In this document: one piece after another, positions 1 through 9,944 of the stretch
Layout: each line of letters begins with the position of its first letter
Position numbering within the stretch: the stretch's first letter is position 1
DNA from: Modestobacter sp. VKM Ac-2977
GTDB taxonomy: Bacteria; Actinomycetota; Actinomycetes; Mycobacteriales; Geodermatophilaceae
DNA: 64,000 bases
Reading direction: 5' to 3'
Assembly: GCF_026968045.1 (NCBI RefSeq)
Contig: NZ_JAPVBQ010000004.1
Coordinates: 1-64,000, forward strand
Translations under genes and position numbers: made by a program
The notes under the pieces: generated by a model
The model's database searches: none
Told to the model about the DNA's origin: nothing
The model's input: only the letters and a program-made list of their open reading frames with translations

Positions 1-395
1 GAAGGACGCCGAATGGGGGTATTGATACTTGGCACTGACTTTCGGCACGCTGTTGAGTTCTCAAGGAGCGGACGCGCTCGAAACCCGACCAATTGCTTGG
101 CCCTCGTTCGAGGCGGCTTGTCCGACTGTACGCCGTGCACGGCTCGCTGTCACACCCGGGGGTCTGACCTCGCGGCTCCCGGCTCTCTCGACCCGGTCTC
201 GCTCGGCGCAAAGAAGAAGTTACGTGCCGACCGGGCCCTCGTCAAACCGCCAGACGGCCTGAGCGACGTCCGAACGCCGCCCGAGGGCCGTGACCGCGGA
301 GAAACCGCAGGTCAGCGCCGACTGCAGCGTCCAGGATTGCGAGGCAGGTCACTACCCGGGCCCCGGTGGAGGGCCAGCCAGCCCGCCCGCCGGCC
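1..395. other. Intergenic region with a conserved-looking palindrome
   Basis: No convincing gene is seen here; the open frames have no family resemblance and no good start. The region lies beyond the 3' end of dapB and its other neighbour is outside the window. At 53-64 there is a palindrome, TTGAGTTCTCAA (TTGAG, 2-nt centre, CTCAA), inside a stretch (about 22-75) that from memory resembles short conserved motifs found between genes and near rRNA or tRNA genes in Actinobacteria. The local base composition is lower in GC than the surrounding genes, which fits a non-coding, possibly transcribed, element. Function unknown. Confidence 0.4.
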
Positions 396-1645
<1,250 letters not shown>

Positions 1646-1653
1646 CCGGCGGA

Positions 1654-3030
1654 TCAGGCGGCGAGCAGCCGGTCGAGGTCGCGTTCCCGGTAGGGGCCGA
1701 CGACGGCCAGGCAGGTCGGCCGGGTGAACAGGTCGGCGGCCACCGCACGCACCTGGTCCTCCTGCACGGCCTCGAGCCGGTCCAGCACGGTGCGCACCGG
1801 CAGGTACTCACCGTAGGAGAGCTCGCTCTTGCCCAACCGGCTCATCCGCGAGCCGGTGTCCTCCAGCCCCAGCACCAGCCCGCCCTTGAGCTGGCCGCGT
1901 GCCCGGGCGACCTCCTCGGTGGTCAGGCCGCTGGCCGCGACCTCCGCGAGCCCGGCGCGGATCAGCCGGAGCACCTCGGGCACGCGCTTGGGCGAGCAGC
2001 CGGCGTACACCGAGAAGCTCCCGGCACCGGCGTAGTGGGTCAGCGAGGACCCCACGCTGTAGACCAGGCCCCGCTTCTCCCGGATCTCCTGGAACAGCCG
2101 CGAGCTCATGCCGCCACCCACCGCGGCGTCCAGCACCGCGCCGGCGTACCGCCGCTCGTCCAGTCGGCCCATCCCCAGGCTGCCCAGCAGCAGGTGCGTC
2201 TGCTCGGTGCGCCGGTGGATCAGCCCGGTCGGCCGAGCCGGCTCGCCCAGGACGACGTCGGACCCCAGCCGCAACGGCTCCGGCCGCGTTCCCCCGCTCA
2301 ACCGTCCACCGAAGGCCGCCGTGACGAGGTCGATGACCTGCTGGTGGTCAACCCGTCCGGCCGCCGAGACGACGATCGAGGGGACGGCGTAGCGGTCGCG
2401 GTACCAGCCGTCGACGTCGTCCCGGGTCAGGGACTCGATCGACTCCACGGTGCCGAGCACCGACCGGCCCAGCGGGGTGTCGCCGAACAGGGTCTCGGCG
2501 TACAGGTCGTGCACCGCGTCGGCGGGCTCGTCGTCGCGCATCGCGATCTCCTCGAGCACCACCGTGCGCTCGGACTCGAGGTCCGGGGCGGTGTTGAGCG
2601 CCTCGGTGACCAGGTCCCCGAGCAGGGTCACCGCGAGCGGGAGGTCGCTGGCGAGCACGTTCGCGTAGTAGCAGGTGTGCTCCTTGGCGGTGAAGGCGTT
2701 CATCTCACCACCGACGGCGTCCATCGCCGTGGCGATCTCCAGCGCCGTGCGGCTCCGGGTGCCCTTGAACAGCAGGTGCTCGAGGAAGTGCGAGGAGCCG
2801 CCCAGCTCCGGGCTCTCGTCCCGGGACCCGACGCCGACCCAGATGCCGAGGGTCGCCGACAGCACCCCGGGCATCGTCTCGGTGAGCACCCGCAGCCCGC
2901 CGGGCAGCTCGGTCCGCTCCACCCGGCCGCCGACCTCGTCGACGTCCAGCACCTGCGTGACACCGACCGGGGCCGGGACGGACGCCGCAGCGCCCGCCCC
3001 GGCCCCGGTCAGGTCGGTACTCGTGTTCAC
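1654..3030 (-). CDS. M16 family zinc peptidase (processing-peptidase-like)
   Basis: A 458-residue pitrilysin-type metalloprotease. The inverted zinc motif HxxEH is visible as HFLEH at residues 81-85, followed by the [13 protein letters not shown] block and a glutamate-rich helix ([19 protein letters not shown]) that supplies the third zinc ligand. The C-terminal half carries the second, inactive M16 domain with the [10 protein letters not shown] motif. It corresponds in place to PepR (Rv2782c), which follows pnp in mycobacteria. The GTG start overlaps the pnp stop as GTGA, so translation is likely coupled to pnp. Substrate is unknown; a cytoplasmic peptide-processing role is inferred from the family. 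Confidence 0.9.
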   Translation of the reverse strand: MNTSTDLTGAGAGAAASVPAPVGVTQVLDVDEVGGRVERTELPGGLRVLTETMPGVLSATLGIWVGVGSRDESPELGGSSHFLEHLLFKGTRSRTALEIATAMDAVGGEMNAFTAKEHTCYYANVLASDLPLAVTLLGDLVTEALNTAPDLESERTVVLEEIAMRDDEPADAVHDLYAETLFGDTPLGRSVLGTVESIESLTRDDVDGWYRDRYAVPSIVVSAAGRVDHQQVIDLVTAAFGGRLSGGTRPEPLRLGSDVVLGEPARPTGLIHRRTEQTHLLLGSLGMGRLDERRYAGAVLDAAVGGGMSSRLFQEIREKRGLVYSVGSSLTHYAGAGSFSVYAGCSPKRVPEVLRLIRAGLAEVAASGLTTEEVARARGQLKGGLVLGLEDTGSRMSRLGKSELSYGEYLPVRTVLDRLEAVQEDQVRAVAADLFTRPTCLAVVGPYRERDLDRLLAA

Positions 3031-5291
3031 GCCTCCGCGGGAGCGGCGGTCTCGTCAGCCGGAGCTGCGTCACCGGCAGCGGCCGCGTCGCCCTCGACGA
3101 CCGGCACCAGGCTGATCTTGCCGCGGGCGTCGATGTCGGTGATCTCGACCTGCAGCTTGTCGCCGACGTTCGCGACGTCCTCCACCTTGGCGATCCGCTT
3201 GCCGTTGCCCAGCTTGCTGATGTGGACCAGGCCGTCGCGGCCGGGCAGCAGCGAGACGAAGGCGCCGAAGGCCGTCGTCTTGACCACGGTGCCGAGGAAC
3301 CGCTCGCCGACCTTGGGCAGCGTCGGGTTCGCGATGGCGTTGATCCGGTCGACCGCGGCCTGGGCCGAGGGGCCATCGGAGGCGCCGACGTAGATCGTGC
3401 CGTCGTCCTCGATGGTGATGTCGGCGCCGGTCTCGTCCTGGATCGCGTTGATCATCTGGCCCTTGGGCCCGATGACCGCGCCGATCTTGTCGACCGGGAT
3501 GCGCACCGTGGTCACCCGCGGGGCGTAGGCGCTCATCTCGTCGGGGCCGTCGATCGCCTCCAGCATGACGTCGAGGATGTGCAGCCGGGCCGCGCGGGCC
3601 TGGGTCAGCGCACCGGCGAGGACGTCGGAGGGGATGCCGTCGAGCTTCGTGTCCAGCTGGAGGGCCGTCACGAAGTCCTTGGTGCCGGCGACCTTGAAGT
3701 CCATGTCACCGAAGGCGTCCTCGGCGCCGAGGATGTCGGTCAGCGCGACGTACTCGGTCTTGCCGTCGACCTCGTCGGAGACCAGGCCCATGGCGATGCC
3801 GGCGACCGCGGCCTTCAGCGGCACACCGGCGTTGAGCATGGCCAGCGTCGAGGCGCAGACCGAGCCCATCGAGGTGGAGCCGTTGGAGCCGAGGGCCTCG
3901 GAGACCTGTCGGATCGCGTAGGGGAACTCCTCGCGGTTCGGCAGCACCGGCAGCAGTGCCCGCTCCGCCAGCGCTCCGTGGCCGATCTCGCGGCGCTTGG
4001 GCGAGCCCACCCGGCCGGTCTCACCGGTGGAGTACGGCGGGAAGTTGTAGTTGTGCATGTAGCGCTTGCGGGTGATCGGGTTCAGCGTGTCCAGCTGCTG
4101 CTCCATGCGGAGCATGTTCAGCGTGGTGACGCCCATGATCTGGGTCTCGCCGCGCTCGAACAGCGCCGAGCCGTGCACCCGCGGGAGCACCTCGACCTCG
4201 GCCGACAGCGGCCGGATGTCGGTGAGCCCACGGCCGTCGATGCGGATCTTGTCGCGCAGGATGCGCTGGCGGACGACCTTCTTGGTCACGGCGCGGAAGG
4301 CTCCGGAGATCTCCTTCTCGCGGCCCTCGAACTGCCCGGCCAGGGCGGCCTTGACCTCGTCCTTGAGCGCGTCGGTGGCCTCCTCGCGCTCCTGCTTGCC
4401 GGCGATGGCCTGGGCCACGGCCAGCTTCTCGGCGGCGTGCGCCTCGACGGCGGCGTAGACGTCGTCCTGGTAGTCCAGGAAGCGGGGGAAGTGCGCCTCC
4501 GGCTTGGCGGCCTTCTCGGCCAGCGCGGACTGCGCCTGGCACAGCGCCTTGATGAAGGGCTTGGCGGCCTCGAGGCCCTGGGCCACGACCTCCTCGGTCG
4601 GGGCGGTGGCGCCACCGGCGATGAGCTCGATGGTCTTCTCGGTGGCCTCGGCCTCGACCATCATGATCGCGACGTCGCCGTCGGGCAGGACCCGGCCGGC
4701 CACGACCATGTCGAAGACGGCGTCCTCGAGCTCGGCGTGCGTCGGGAAGCCGACCCACTGGCCGTTGATCAGCGCCACCCGGGTGCCACCGATCGGGCCG
4801 GAGAACGGCAGGCCGGAGAGCTGGGTGGAGGCCGAGGCGGCGTTGATCGCGAGCACGTCGTAGACGTGGTCGGGGTCCAGCGACAGGACGGTGATGACGA
4901 CCTGCACCTCGTTGCGCAGGCCCTTGGCGAAGGTCGGCCGCAGCGGGCGGTCGATCAGCCGGCAGGTGAGGATCGCGTCCTCGGAGGGGCGGCCCTCGCG
5001 GCGGAAGAACGAACCGGGGATCTTCCCGATCGAGTACATCCGCTCCTCGACGTCCACCGTCAGCGGGAAGAAGTCGAACTGCTCCTTGGGCTGACGGCCG
5101 GCCGTGGTGGCCGACAGCAGCGTGGTGTCGCCCATGGTGGCGACGACGGAGCCGGCGGCCTGCTTGGCGAGGCGGCCGGTCTCGAAGGTGACGGTGCGGG
5201 AACCGAGGGCCCCGTTGTCGATCACCGCGGTGGCGGTGAACACGCCGTCCTCGGCGTCGAAGTCGGTGGGATCTGTGGTGGGTGCGGACAT
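3027..5291 (-). CDS. pnp: Polyribonucleotide nucleotidyltransferase (PNPase)
   Basis: Phosphorolytic 3'-5' exoribonuclease that degrades mRNA and, in actinobacteria, also adds 3' tails. The 754-residue protein shows the two RNase PH domains joined by a helical domain, then a KH domain ([15 protein letters not shown], about 590-604) and a C-terminal S1 domain ([20 protein letters not shown]), ending in an Ala/Asp/Glu-rich tail. Length and order are normal for the family. The ATG at 5291 has a purine-rich ribosome site (GGAAGAGGA) 5-13 bases upstream. It lies after rpsO, with a 261-base leader and terminator-like hairpins between them, the arrangement in which PNPase autoregulation and the Actino-pnp RNA are known in other genomes. 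Confidence 0.98.
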   Translation of the reverse strand: MSAPTTDPTDFDAEDGVFTATAVIDNGALGSRTVTFETGRLAKQAAGSVVATMGDTTLLSATTAGRQPKEQFDFFPLTVDVEERMYSIGKIPGSFFRREGRPSEDAILTCRLIDRPLRPTFAKGLRNEVQVVITVLSLDPDHVYDVLAINAASASTQLSGLPFSGPIGGTRVALINGQWVGFPTHAELEDAVFDMVVAGRVLPDGDVAIMMVEAEATEKTIELIAGGATAPTEEVVAQGLEAAKPFIKALCQAQSALAEKAAKPEAHFPRFLDYQDDVYAAVEAHAAEKLAVAQAIAGKQEREEATDALKDEVKAALAGQFEGREKEISGAFRAVTKKVVRQRILRDKIRIDGRGLTDIRPLSAEVEVLPRVHGSALFERGETQIMGVTTLNMLRMEQQLDTLNPITRKRYMHNYNFPPYSTGETGRVGSPKRREIGHGALAERALLPVLPNREEFPYAIRQVSEALGSNGSTSMGSVCASTLAMLNAGVPLKAAVAGIAMGLVSDEVDGKTEYVALTDILGAEDAFGDMDFKVAGTKDFVTALQLDTKLDGIPSDVLAGALTQARAARLHILDVMLEAIDGPDEMSAYAPRVTTVRIPVDKIGAVIGPKGQMINAIQDETGADITIEDDGTIYVGASDGPSAQAAVDRINAIANPTLPKVGERFLGTVVKTTAFGAFVSLLPGRDGLVHISKLGNGKRIAKVEDVANVGDKLQVEITDIDARGKISLVPVVEGDAAAAGDAAPADETAAPAEA

Positions 5292-5305
5292 CGTGTCCTC
5301 TTCCT

Positions 5306-5504
5306 ACGTCGCATACGGCGACGTCCTCTTCGCGGCGTCGCGCCGACGGCGTCCGGGGCGACCGGTCTTCGATCGAAGCCCTCGGGGGGCGCACTCGCGG
5401 GGTCCTGCACTCAGGCTCGCTGCGTCCCGGGGGCCACTACCGAGGACCGGCCCTCGCGGGGCGGCCGGCGTGGGGCCGGTGGTCCCGTGCGGCGGGTGCC
5501 GCAC
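5306..5504 (-). promoter_or_regulatory. Structured 5' leader of pnp (candidate Actino-pnp RNA)
   Basis: The 261 bases between rpsO and pnp contain several stem-loops on the pnp transcript: a 7-bp stem close to the start codon (5306-5312 with 5318-5324), a 12-bp palindrome CTTCGATCGAAG at 5367-5378, and a 7-bp stem GTGCGGC/GCCGCAC (5487-5493 with 5498-5504). A structured RNA called Actino-pnp is known upstream of pnp in Actinobacteria. Position and structure content fit, but I could not match the published consensus, so the family assignment is a suggestion. Confidence 0.4.
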
Positions 5505-5508
5505 GAGT

Positions 5509-5545
5509 GAGGGGACCGTCCCGGTGTTGCCGGAGCGGTCCCCTC
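5509..5545 (-). terminator. Hairpin after rpsO
   Basis: Perfect 10-bp stem GAGGGGACCG (5509-5518) with CGGTCCCCTC (5536-5545), 17-base loop, eight bases after the rpsO stop. There is no U-tract, as is common in high-GC genomes. It probably terminates or stabilises the rpsO message and partly isolates pnp. Confidence 0.6.
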
Positions 5546-5552
5546 GGTCGTG

Positions 5553-5822
5553 CTAGCGGCGCAGGCCGAGCCGCTCGATGAGCGAGCGGTACCGGTTGAT
5601 GTCGGTCTTGGCCAGGTAGTTCAGCAGCCGCCGGCGACGGCCGACCAGCAGGAGCAGGCCCCGCCGGCTGTGGTGGTCGTGCTTGTGCATCTTGAGGTGC
5701 TCGGTCAGGTCGCTGATCCGTCGGGTCAGCATCGCGACCTGCACCTCGGGGGAACCCGTGTCGTTCTCGACCGTCGCGTACTCGGTCATGATCTGCTTCT
5801 TCGTCGCGCTCTCCAGCGCCAT
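5553..5822 (-). CDS. rpsO: 30S ribosomal protein S15
   Basis: Binds 16S rRNA early in assembly of the 30S platform. The 89-residue protein is full length, with the family blocks [49 protein letters not shown] and the ending [12 protein letters not shown]. The ATG at 5822 is chosen because TGGAGG lies 6 bases upstream and the sequence before it is not S15-like. It follows ribF and precedes pnp, the usual order. A two-hairpin leader precedes it (5850-5901), so autoregulation by S15 is plausible. Confidence 0.98.
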   Translation of the reverse strand: MALESATKKQIMTEYATVENDTGSPEVQVAMLTRRISDLTEHLKMHKHDHHSRRGLLLLVGRRRRLLNYLAKTDINRYRSLIERLGLRR

Positions 5823-5849
5823 GGTGCCTCCAGGGCAGGTCACGTGTGG

Positions 5850-5901
5850 CCCCCGGTCTGTGTCACGGGGGCAGCATGCACACACGTCGGTCACCCGACG
5901 T
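5850..5901 (-). promoter_or_regulatory. rpsO 5' leader with two hairpins
   Basis: Between ribF and rpsO the transcript can form a 6-bp stem CCCCCG/CGGGGG (5850-5855 with 5866-5871) and a 7-bp stem ACGTCGG/CCGACGT (5884-5890 with 5895-5901). A TAACCT hexamer on the minus strand at 5910-5915 could be a -10 element just upstream; no good -35 is seen. S15 autoregulatory leaders are known in several bacteria but differ in structure, so this is a candidate only. Confidence 0.35.
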
Positions 5902-5951
5902 CAGCACCGAGGTTACACGGCCGCACCAGGGCCAGGCCCGGAGTCGCCCGG

Positions 5952-6923
5952 TCACACCTCCAGGACGGCGCGGGTCCGCGCCACGTCCTCGCCCATGGCC
6001 ACCAGCAGCTCCGGCACCCCGGCGAAGCTGAGCATCGGGCGCAGCCGCTCGACGAACTCGACGCCGACGTGCTCGCCGTACAGGTCGCCGTCGAAGTCGA
6101 GCAGGTGGGCCTCGACGGTGCGCCGGGCGCCGGCGAAGGTCGGGTTGCTGCCCACCGAGATCGCGGCCGGGTGGGTGCTGCGGCTGACCCCGCGGTGGTC
6201 GCGCAGCACCAGCCGCCCGGCGTAGACCCCGTCGGCCGGGATCGCGGTGTGCGCCGGGCTCTCCACGTTGGCGGTCGGGTAGCCGAGCTCCCGCCCGCGA
6301 CGGTCACCGCGGACGACGATCCCGTCGACCCGGTGCGGGCGGCCGAGCGCGAGGGCGGCCGACGCCATGTCCCCGGCGGCCACGCAGGCCCGGATGTAGG
6401 TGGAGGAGATGGTCACCTCGCCGTCGCCGGCCGGGTCGGGGGCCGAGCCGACGCTGGTCAGGTCGACCCCCTCGACGCTGAAGCCGAACCGCCGGCCCTC
6501 GGCGGCCAGCGTCTCGACGGTGCCGACCGCCTTGTGCCCGTAGGTGAAGTTCCGCCCCACCACCACCTGGGCGGCGTGCAGGTGCTCGACCAGCACGGTG
6601 TGCGTGAACTCCCCCGGGGACAGCCGGCTGAACTCGGGCGTGAAGGGCAGCACGCACATGGCGTCCACACCCAGCTCGGCCACCAGCTCGGCCTTGCGGT
6701 CGGCCGAGGTCAGGATCGCCGGGTGGGAGCCGGGCCGCACCACCTCGGAGGGGTGCGGGTCGAAGGTGAGCAGCAGCGCCGGTCGTCCGACCGCGCGGGC
6801 CCGGGTGACCGCCGCACCGATCAGGTGCTGATGACCCCGGTGCACGCCGTCGTACATGCCGACGGTGACCACGGTGCGCCCCAGGTCCGGCGGCGTCGCG
6901 TCCAGCCCACGCCAGCGCAGCAC
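5952..6923 (-). CDS. ribF: Bifunctional riboflavin kinase / FAD synthetase
   Basis: Makes FMN from riboflavin and ATP, then FAD from FMN and ATP. The 323-residue protein has an N-terminal nucleotidyltransferase domain with the VGMYDGVHRGHQHLI motif (about 20-34) and a C-terminal flavokinase domain with the GRELGYPTANV motif (about 210-220). The GTG start at 6923 gives the usual N-terminus, with a short LRWRGLD leader. It lies between ilvE and rpsO; ribF-rpsO is a conserved pairing in actinobacteria, but here ilvE and an accessory block separate it from truB. No FMN riboswitch is seen in the 37 bases upstream. Confidence 0.96.
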   Translation of the reverse strand: MLRWRGLDATPPDLGRTVVTVGMYDGVHRGHQHLIGAAVTRARAVGRPALLLTFDPHPSEVVRPGSHPAILTSADRKAELVAELGVDAMCVLPFTPEFSRLSPGEFTHTVLVEHLHAAQVVVGRNFTYGHKAVGTVETLAAEGRRFGFSVEGVDLTSVGSAPDPAGDGEVTISSTYIRACVAAGDMASAALALGRPHRVDGIVVRGDRRGRELGYPTANVESPAHTAIPADGVYAGRLVLRDHRGVSRSTHPAAISVGSNPTFAGARRTVEAHLLDFDGDLYGEHVGVEFVERLRPMLSFAGVPELLVAMGEDVARTRAVLEV

Positions 6924-6960
6924 GTCGTTCCCCTCCCCCGGTGTCGAGTGGTCGACGTGC

Positions 6961-8112
6961 TCAGGAGGCCACGGGCGCGACGCGGTGCAGCCAGCCGTGG
7001 GTGTCGGGGACCCGGCCGTGCTGGACGTCGAGCAGCCGCGCGCGCAGCTCCATGGTCAGCGGGCCGGGCTCGCCGTTGCCGACCGTGAAGTCGCCGGTGC
7101 GCCCCTTGACCTCACCGACCGGGGTGATGACCGCGGCCGTACCGCAGGCGAAGGTCTCGGTCACCGTGCCGTCGGCGACACCGGCCCGCCACTCGTCGAC
7201 GCTGAACTTCCGCTCGGTGACCGGGTGGCCGAGCTCGCGGGCCACGGTGATCAGCGACTCGCGGGTGATCCCGGGCAGCAGCGTGCCGGTGAGTTCAGGG
7301 GTGACGAGCTCGGCGTCGGCGCCGGAACCCAGGACGAAGAACAGGTTCATCCCGCCCATCTCCTCGACCCAGCGCTTCTCCACCGCGTCCAGCCAGACCA
7401 CCTGGTCGCAGCCGGCGGCGATCGCCTGCTCCTGGGCCAGCAGGCTGGCCGCGTAGTTGCCGGCGCACTTGACGTCGCCGGTGCCGCCGGGGGCCGCCCG
7501 GATGTAGTCCTCGGAGAGGTAGACCGACACCGGCTGCACCCCGCGCGGGAAGTACGCCCCGGCCGGGCTGGCGATGACGAGGAACAGGTACTCGCTCGCC
7601 GGCCGGACCCCGAGGAACGGGTCGACGGCCATCATGTACGGGCGGAGGTAGAGGGTCTGGTCGGGGCCGGTGGGGACCCACTCGCGGTCGGCGTCGACCA
7701 GGGCGTCGACGGCGGTGAGGAAGGCGTCGTGCGGGACGGCCGGCATGGCCAGCCGGGCGGCGCTGCGGGCGAACCGGGCGGCGTTGGACTCCGGCCGGAA
7801 GGTCGCGACGCTGCCGTCCGGCTGGGCGTAGGCCTTGAGCCCCTCGAAGATCGACTGGGCATAGTGCAGGCCGGCGGTGCTGGGGTCCAGCTGGAGCGGC
7901 CCGTACCCGGTCAGCCGGGCGTCGACCCAGCCCTCACCGGCGCGGTACCGGGCCACGACCATCGAGTCGGTGAAGTGGCGACCGAAGCCGGGGTCCGCCA
8001 GGACCGCGACACGGTCGGCGGCGGACCGGCGCGGCACGTCCTCCACGACCAGCGGCACACCCTCGGTGAAGACCCGGGGGGAGGTACGGCTGTCGGCGAG
8101 CGTGTCGGTCAT
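6961..8112 (-). CDS. ilvE: Branched-chain amino acid aminotransferase
   Basis: PLP-dependent transamination between Leu/Ile/Val and their 2-oxo acids. The 383-residue class IV aminotransferase shows the family's LHYAQSIFEGLKAYAQPDG start of the core, the Schiff-base lysine in GDVKCAGNYAASLLAQ, and GGMNLFFVLGSG plus TFACGTAAVITPVG motifs of the cofactor pocket. The ATG at 8112 (MTDTLADSRTS) is chosen over a GTG three codons upstream because AGGTGG is well placed before it. It is downstream of the MhuD-like gene, separated by 196 bases containing a hairpin, so it probably has its own promoter; it reads towards ribF. Confidence 0.96.
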   Translation of the reverse strand: MTDTLADSRTSPRVFTEGVPLVVEDVPRRSAADRVAVLADPGFGRHFTDSMVVARYRAGEGWVDARLTGYGPLQLDPSTAGLHYAQSIFEGLKAYAQPDGSVATFRPESNAARFARSAARLAMPAVPHDAFLTAVDALVDADREWVPTGPDQTLYLRPYMMAVDPFLGVRPASEYLFLVIASPAGAYFPRGVQPVSVYLSEDYIRAAPGGTGDVKCAGNYAASLLAQEQAIAAGCDQVVWLDAVEKRWVEEMGGMNLFFVLGSGADAELVTPELTGTLLPGITRESLITVARELGHPVTERKFSVDEWRAGVADGTVTETFACGTAAVITPVGEVKGRTGDFTVGNGEPGPLTMELRARLLDVQHGRVPDTHGWLHRVAPVAS

Positions 8113-8263
8113 GGCTCCCACCTGCTGGTGCTCGTGCTGGAGCGTGGTCCGGCGGTTGCCAGGCCCGCCCGGTCACCCTAGCCCGGCTCCGCGGCCCCAC
8201 GGCACGTGCGGCGGGACGACCACCCGTCCGGACGTGGTGCGACCGGACGAACCGGCGGGCCCG

Positions 8264-8295
8264 GCCGTCGTCGCCGGGGCGGTGACGACGACGGC
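8264..8295 (-). terminator. Hairpin downstream of the MhuD-like gene
   Basis: Stem of nine pairs (8264-8272 with 8287-8295, core CCGTCGTC/GACGACGG) starting 13 bases beyond the stop codon of the haem-degrading enzyme gene. No U-tract. Likely a terminator between that gene and ilvE. Confidence 0.4.
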
Positions 8296-8308
8296 GCGGG
8301 CCGGCGGC

Positions 8309-8635
8309 TCAGCTGCTCTTCGGGGCCGCGGACTCGACGACCTCGTAGCTCCACACGTGCTGCTGCGAGCGCTCGGCGGCCGGGGCCAGGGTGTCGCCCC
8401 CGCCGTCGTGCGCGCGGTCGAAGTCCTGGCTGGTCTGCCAGGCCTCGTAGGCTTCCTGGCTGCTCCACCGCGTGTAGACGAGGTAGGAGTCGGTGCCGGC
8501 GACCGGGCGCAGCAGCTCGAACCACTCGAACCCCGGGGTGGTCTCCACCGCACCGGCCCGGCCCTTGAACCGCTCCTCGAAGCGGGCGCGCTTGTCCTCG
8601 GGCATGGTCACGACGTTGATCTTGACGACGCTCAT
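8309..8635 (-). CDS. Haem-degrading monooxygenase, MhuD/IsdG-like (ABM fold)
   Basis: A 108-residue antibiotic-biosynthesis-monooxygenase-fold protein. It aligns closely by eye with mycobacterial MhuD (Rv3592): VVKIN start, ERF..RA.AVE..PGF..F.LLRPV.G...Y.V.T.W.S..A..AW pattern. The MhuD haem-pocket residues are present: Asn7, Trp66 and a His at 76 (MhuD His75, with one inserted residue before it). MhuD opens the haem ring to mycobilin and iron; by inference this protein could recover iron from haem or handle haem turnover. It lies alone between a GNAT gene and ilvE, with no haem transporter nearby. A different ABM substrate cannot be excluded. ATG at 8635 chosen because it gives the canonical N-terminus. 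Confidence 0.8.
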   Translation of the reverse strand: MSVVKINVVTMPEDKRARFEERFKGRAGAVETTPGFEWFELLRPVAGTDSYLVYTRWSSQEAYEAWQTSQDFDRAHDGGGDTLAPAAERSQQHVWSYEVVESAAPKSS

Positions 8636-8727
8636 GCACCGCATCCTGCCCCGCGACGACCGGCTCGACACGGCGGGTGCGACACCGCGGCTGCTGGTTC
8701 GGCGTCCACTCGCACGGGAGGGCGCGG

Positions 8728-9228
8728 TCATCCCCGCGGCGGTGGGACGTAGACCCGGATCGGCGGACGCACTCCCGCAGGGGTCGTCCAGTCGGCCGAC
8801 CGGCGGTCGGCCAGGCACCATCCCAGCCGCTCGTACAGGCGCACGGCACCGCTGCCCTCGACCACCTCGAGCACCACCTGCAGACCCCGGTCCGCGGCGC
8901 ACGCCGTCACCGCGGCCAGCAGACCGGCGCCGAGGCCCTGCCCTCTCCCCCGCGGCGCGACGTACAGCCGGGAGACGGCACCAAGCCCGCCGGCCGGCAC
9001 CCCGGTCTGCCGGCTCAGCCCGTCGTCGACCACGTCGCCCACCAGGCAGGCGTGCCCGACGACGACGCCGGCCACCTCGGCCACCCAGCAGGCGACGGTC
9101 CCGCTGGGCGTCAACCACGCTGCGGGGTCCGCCGGCCACCGCGCCGGGTACCCGTCGACGTCGTACACCTCCCGCAGGGCCCGGACGCTGTCCGGGAGGT
9201 CGTGGTCCACCCGCCGCCGCACCAGCAC
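8728..9228 (-). CDS. GNAT family N-acetyltransferase
   Basis: A 166-residue acetyltransferase with the acetyl-CoA pyrophosphate-binding motif RLYVAPRGRGQGLGAGLLAA and a typical C-terminal YERLGW motif. The N-terminal region (VYDVDGYPARWPADPAAWL) resembles members acting on small molecules or antibiotics, but substrate cannot be told. The start is set at GTG 9228 because the sequence further upstream has no family similarity and would run into the divergent larB; only 38 bases separate the two starts, so the two genes must share a very compact divergent promoter or be leaderless. Confidence 0.85.
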   Translation of the reverse strand: MLVRRRVDHDLPDSVRALREVYDVDGYPARWPADPAAWLTPSGTVACWVAEVAGVVVGHACLVGDVVDDGLSRQTGVPAGGLGAVSRLYVAPRGRGQGLGAGLLAAVTACAADRGLQVVLEVVEGSGAVRLYERLGWCLADRRSADWTTPAGVRPPIRVYVPPPRG

Positions 9229-9266
9229 CCGGACAGTCTGCCGAGCCGGTGGGCGAGACTGACGCG

Positions 9267-9944
9267 GTGACCGAGCAGCCGCGCACCGCCGACATCGGCT
9301 TCGCCCGGCTGGACCCCGACCGGGCGGCCCGGACCGGCACCCCCGAGGTGGTCTTCGCCGGCGGCAAGACGCCGGCCGAGACGGTGGGCTGCCTGGCCGG
9401 CCTGCTCGACGCCGGCACCCCGCTCGCCTGGGCCACCCGGGTCGACGAACCCACCGCTGCGGCGGTGCTCGCGCGCTGGCCGGAGGCCCACGTCGACCCG
9501 GTGGGCCGGGTGGCCTGGGTGGGCACGCCGGCACCGCCGGTCGGCCAGGTGCTGGTGCTGACCGCCGGGACGTCGGACGGCGCGGTCGCCGCCGAGGTCG
9601 CCGCCACTCTGGCCGCCAGCGGGGTGGGGTGCCGGCGGGTGGACGACGTCGGGGTGGCCGGCGTGCACCGGGTGCTGGCCGTGGCCCCGGACCTGGCCGC
9701 GGCCGACGCCGTCGTCGTGGTCGCCGGGATGGACGGCGCGCTGCCCAGCGTGGTCGCCGGGCTCACCGACCGGCTGGTGGTCGCCGTCCCCACCTCGGTC
9801 GGCTACGGCGCCGCCTTCGAGGGCCTGGCCGCGTTGCTCACCATGCTCACCGCCTGTGCGCCCGGCGTCCTGGTCGTCAACATCGACAACGGGTTCGGTG
9901 CCGGCGTCGCGGCCGCCCGGATCGTCCGCTCAGCTCACCGGTAG
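9267..9944 (+). CDS. larB: Nickel pincer cofactor biosynthesis protein LarB
   Basis: LarB carboxylates and hydrolyses nicotinic acid adenine dinucleotide, the first step to the nickel-pincer nucleotide used by lactate racemase LarA and related epimerases. The 225-residue protein has the LarB N-terminal block (FARLDPDRAARTGTPEVVFAGGKT) and a C-terminal PurE/AIR-carboxylase-like domain (VLTAGTSDGAVAAEVAATL, VVAGMDGALPSVVAGL, PTSVGYGAAFEGLAALLTML, ending VVNIDNGFGAG). GTG at 9267 is preferred; an in-frame GTG at 9249 is possible. It is convergent with larE and overlaps its 3' end by 10 bases. No larC or larA is present in the window. Confidence 0.92.
   Translation: MTEQPRTADIGFARLDPDRAARTGTPEVVFAGGKTPAETVGCLAGLLDAGTPLAWATRVDEPTAAAVLARWPEAHVDPVGRVAWVGTPAPPVGQVLVLTAGTSDGAVAAEVAATLAASGVGCRRVDDVGVAGVHRVLAVAPDLAAADAVVVVAGMDGALPSVVAGLTDRLVVAVPTSVGYGAAFEGLAALLTMLTACAPGVLVVNIDNGFGAGVAAARIVRSAHR

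Noticed and set aside
6924-6960. FMN riboswitch upstream of ribF
   Set aside because: The gap is only 37 bases, too short.
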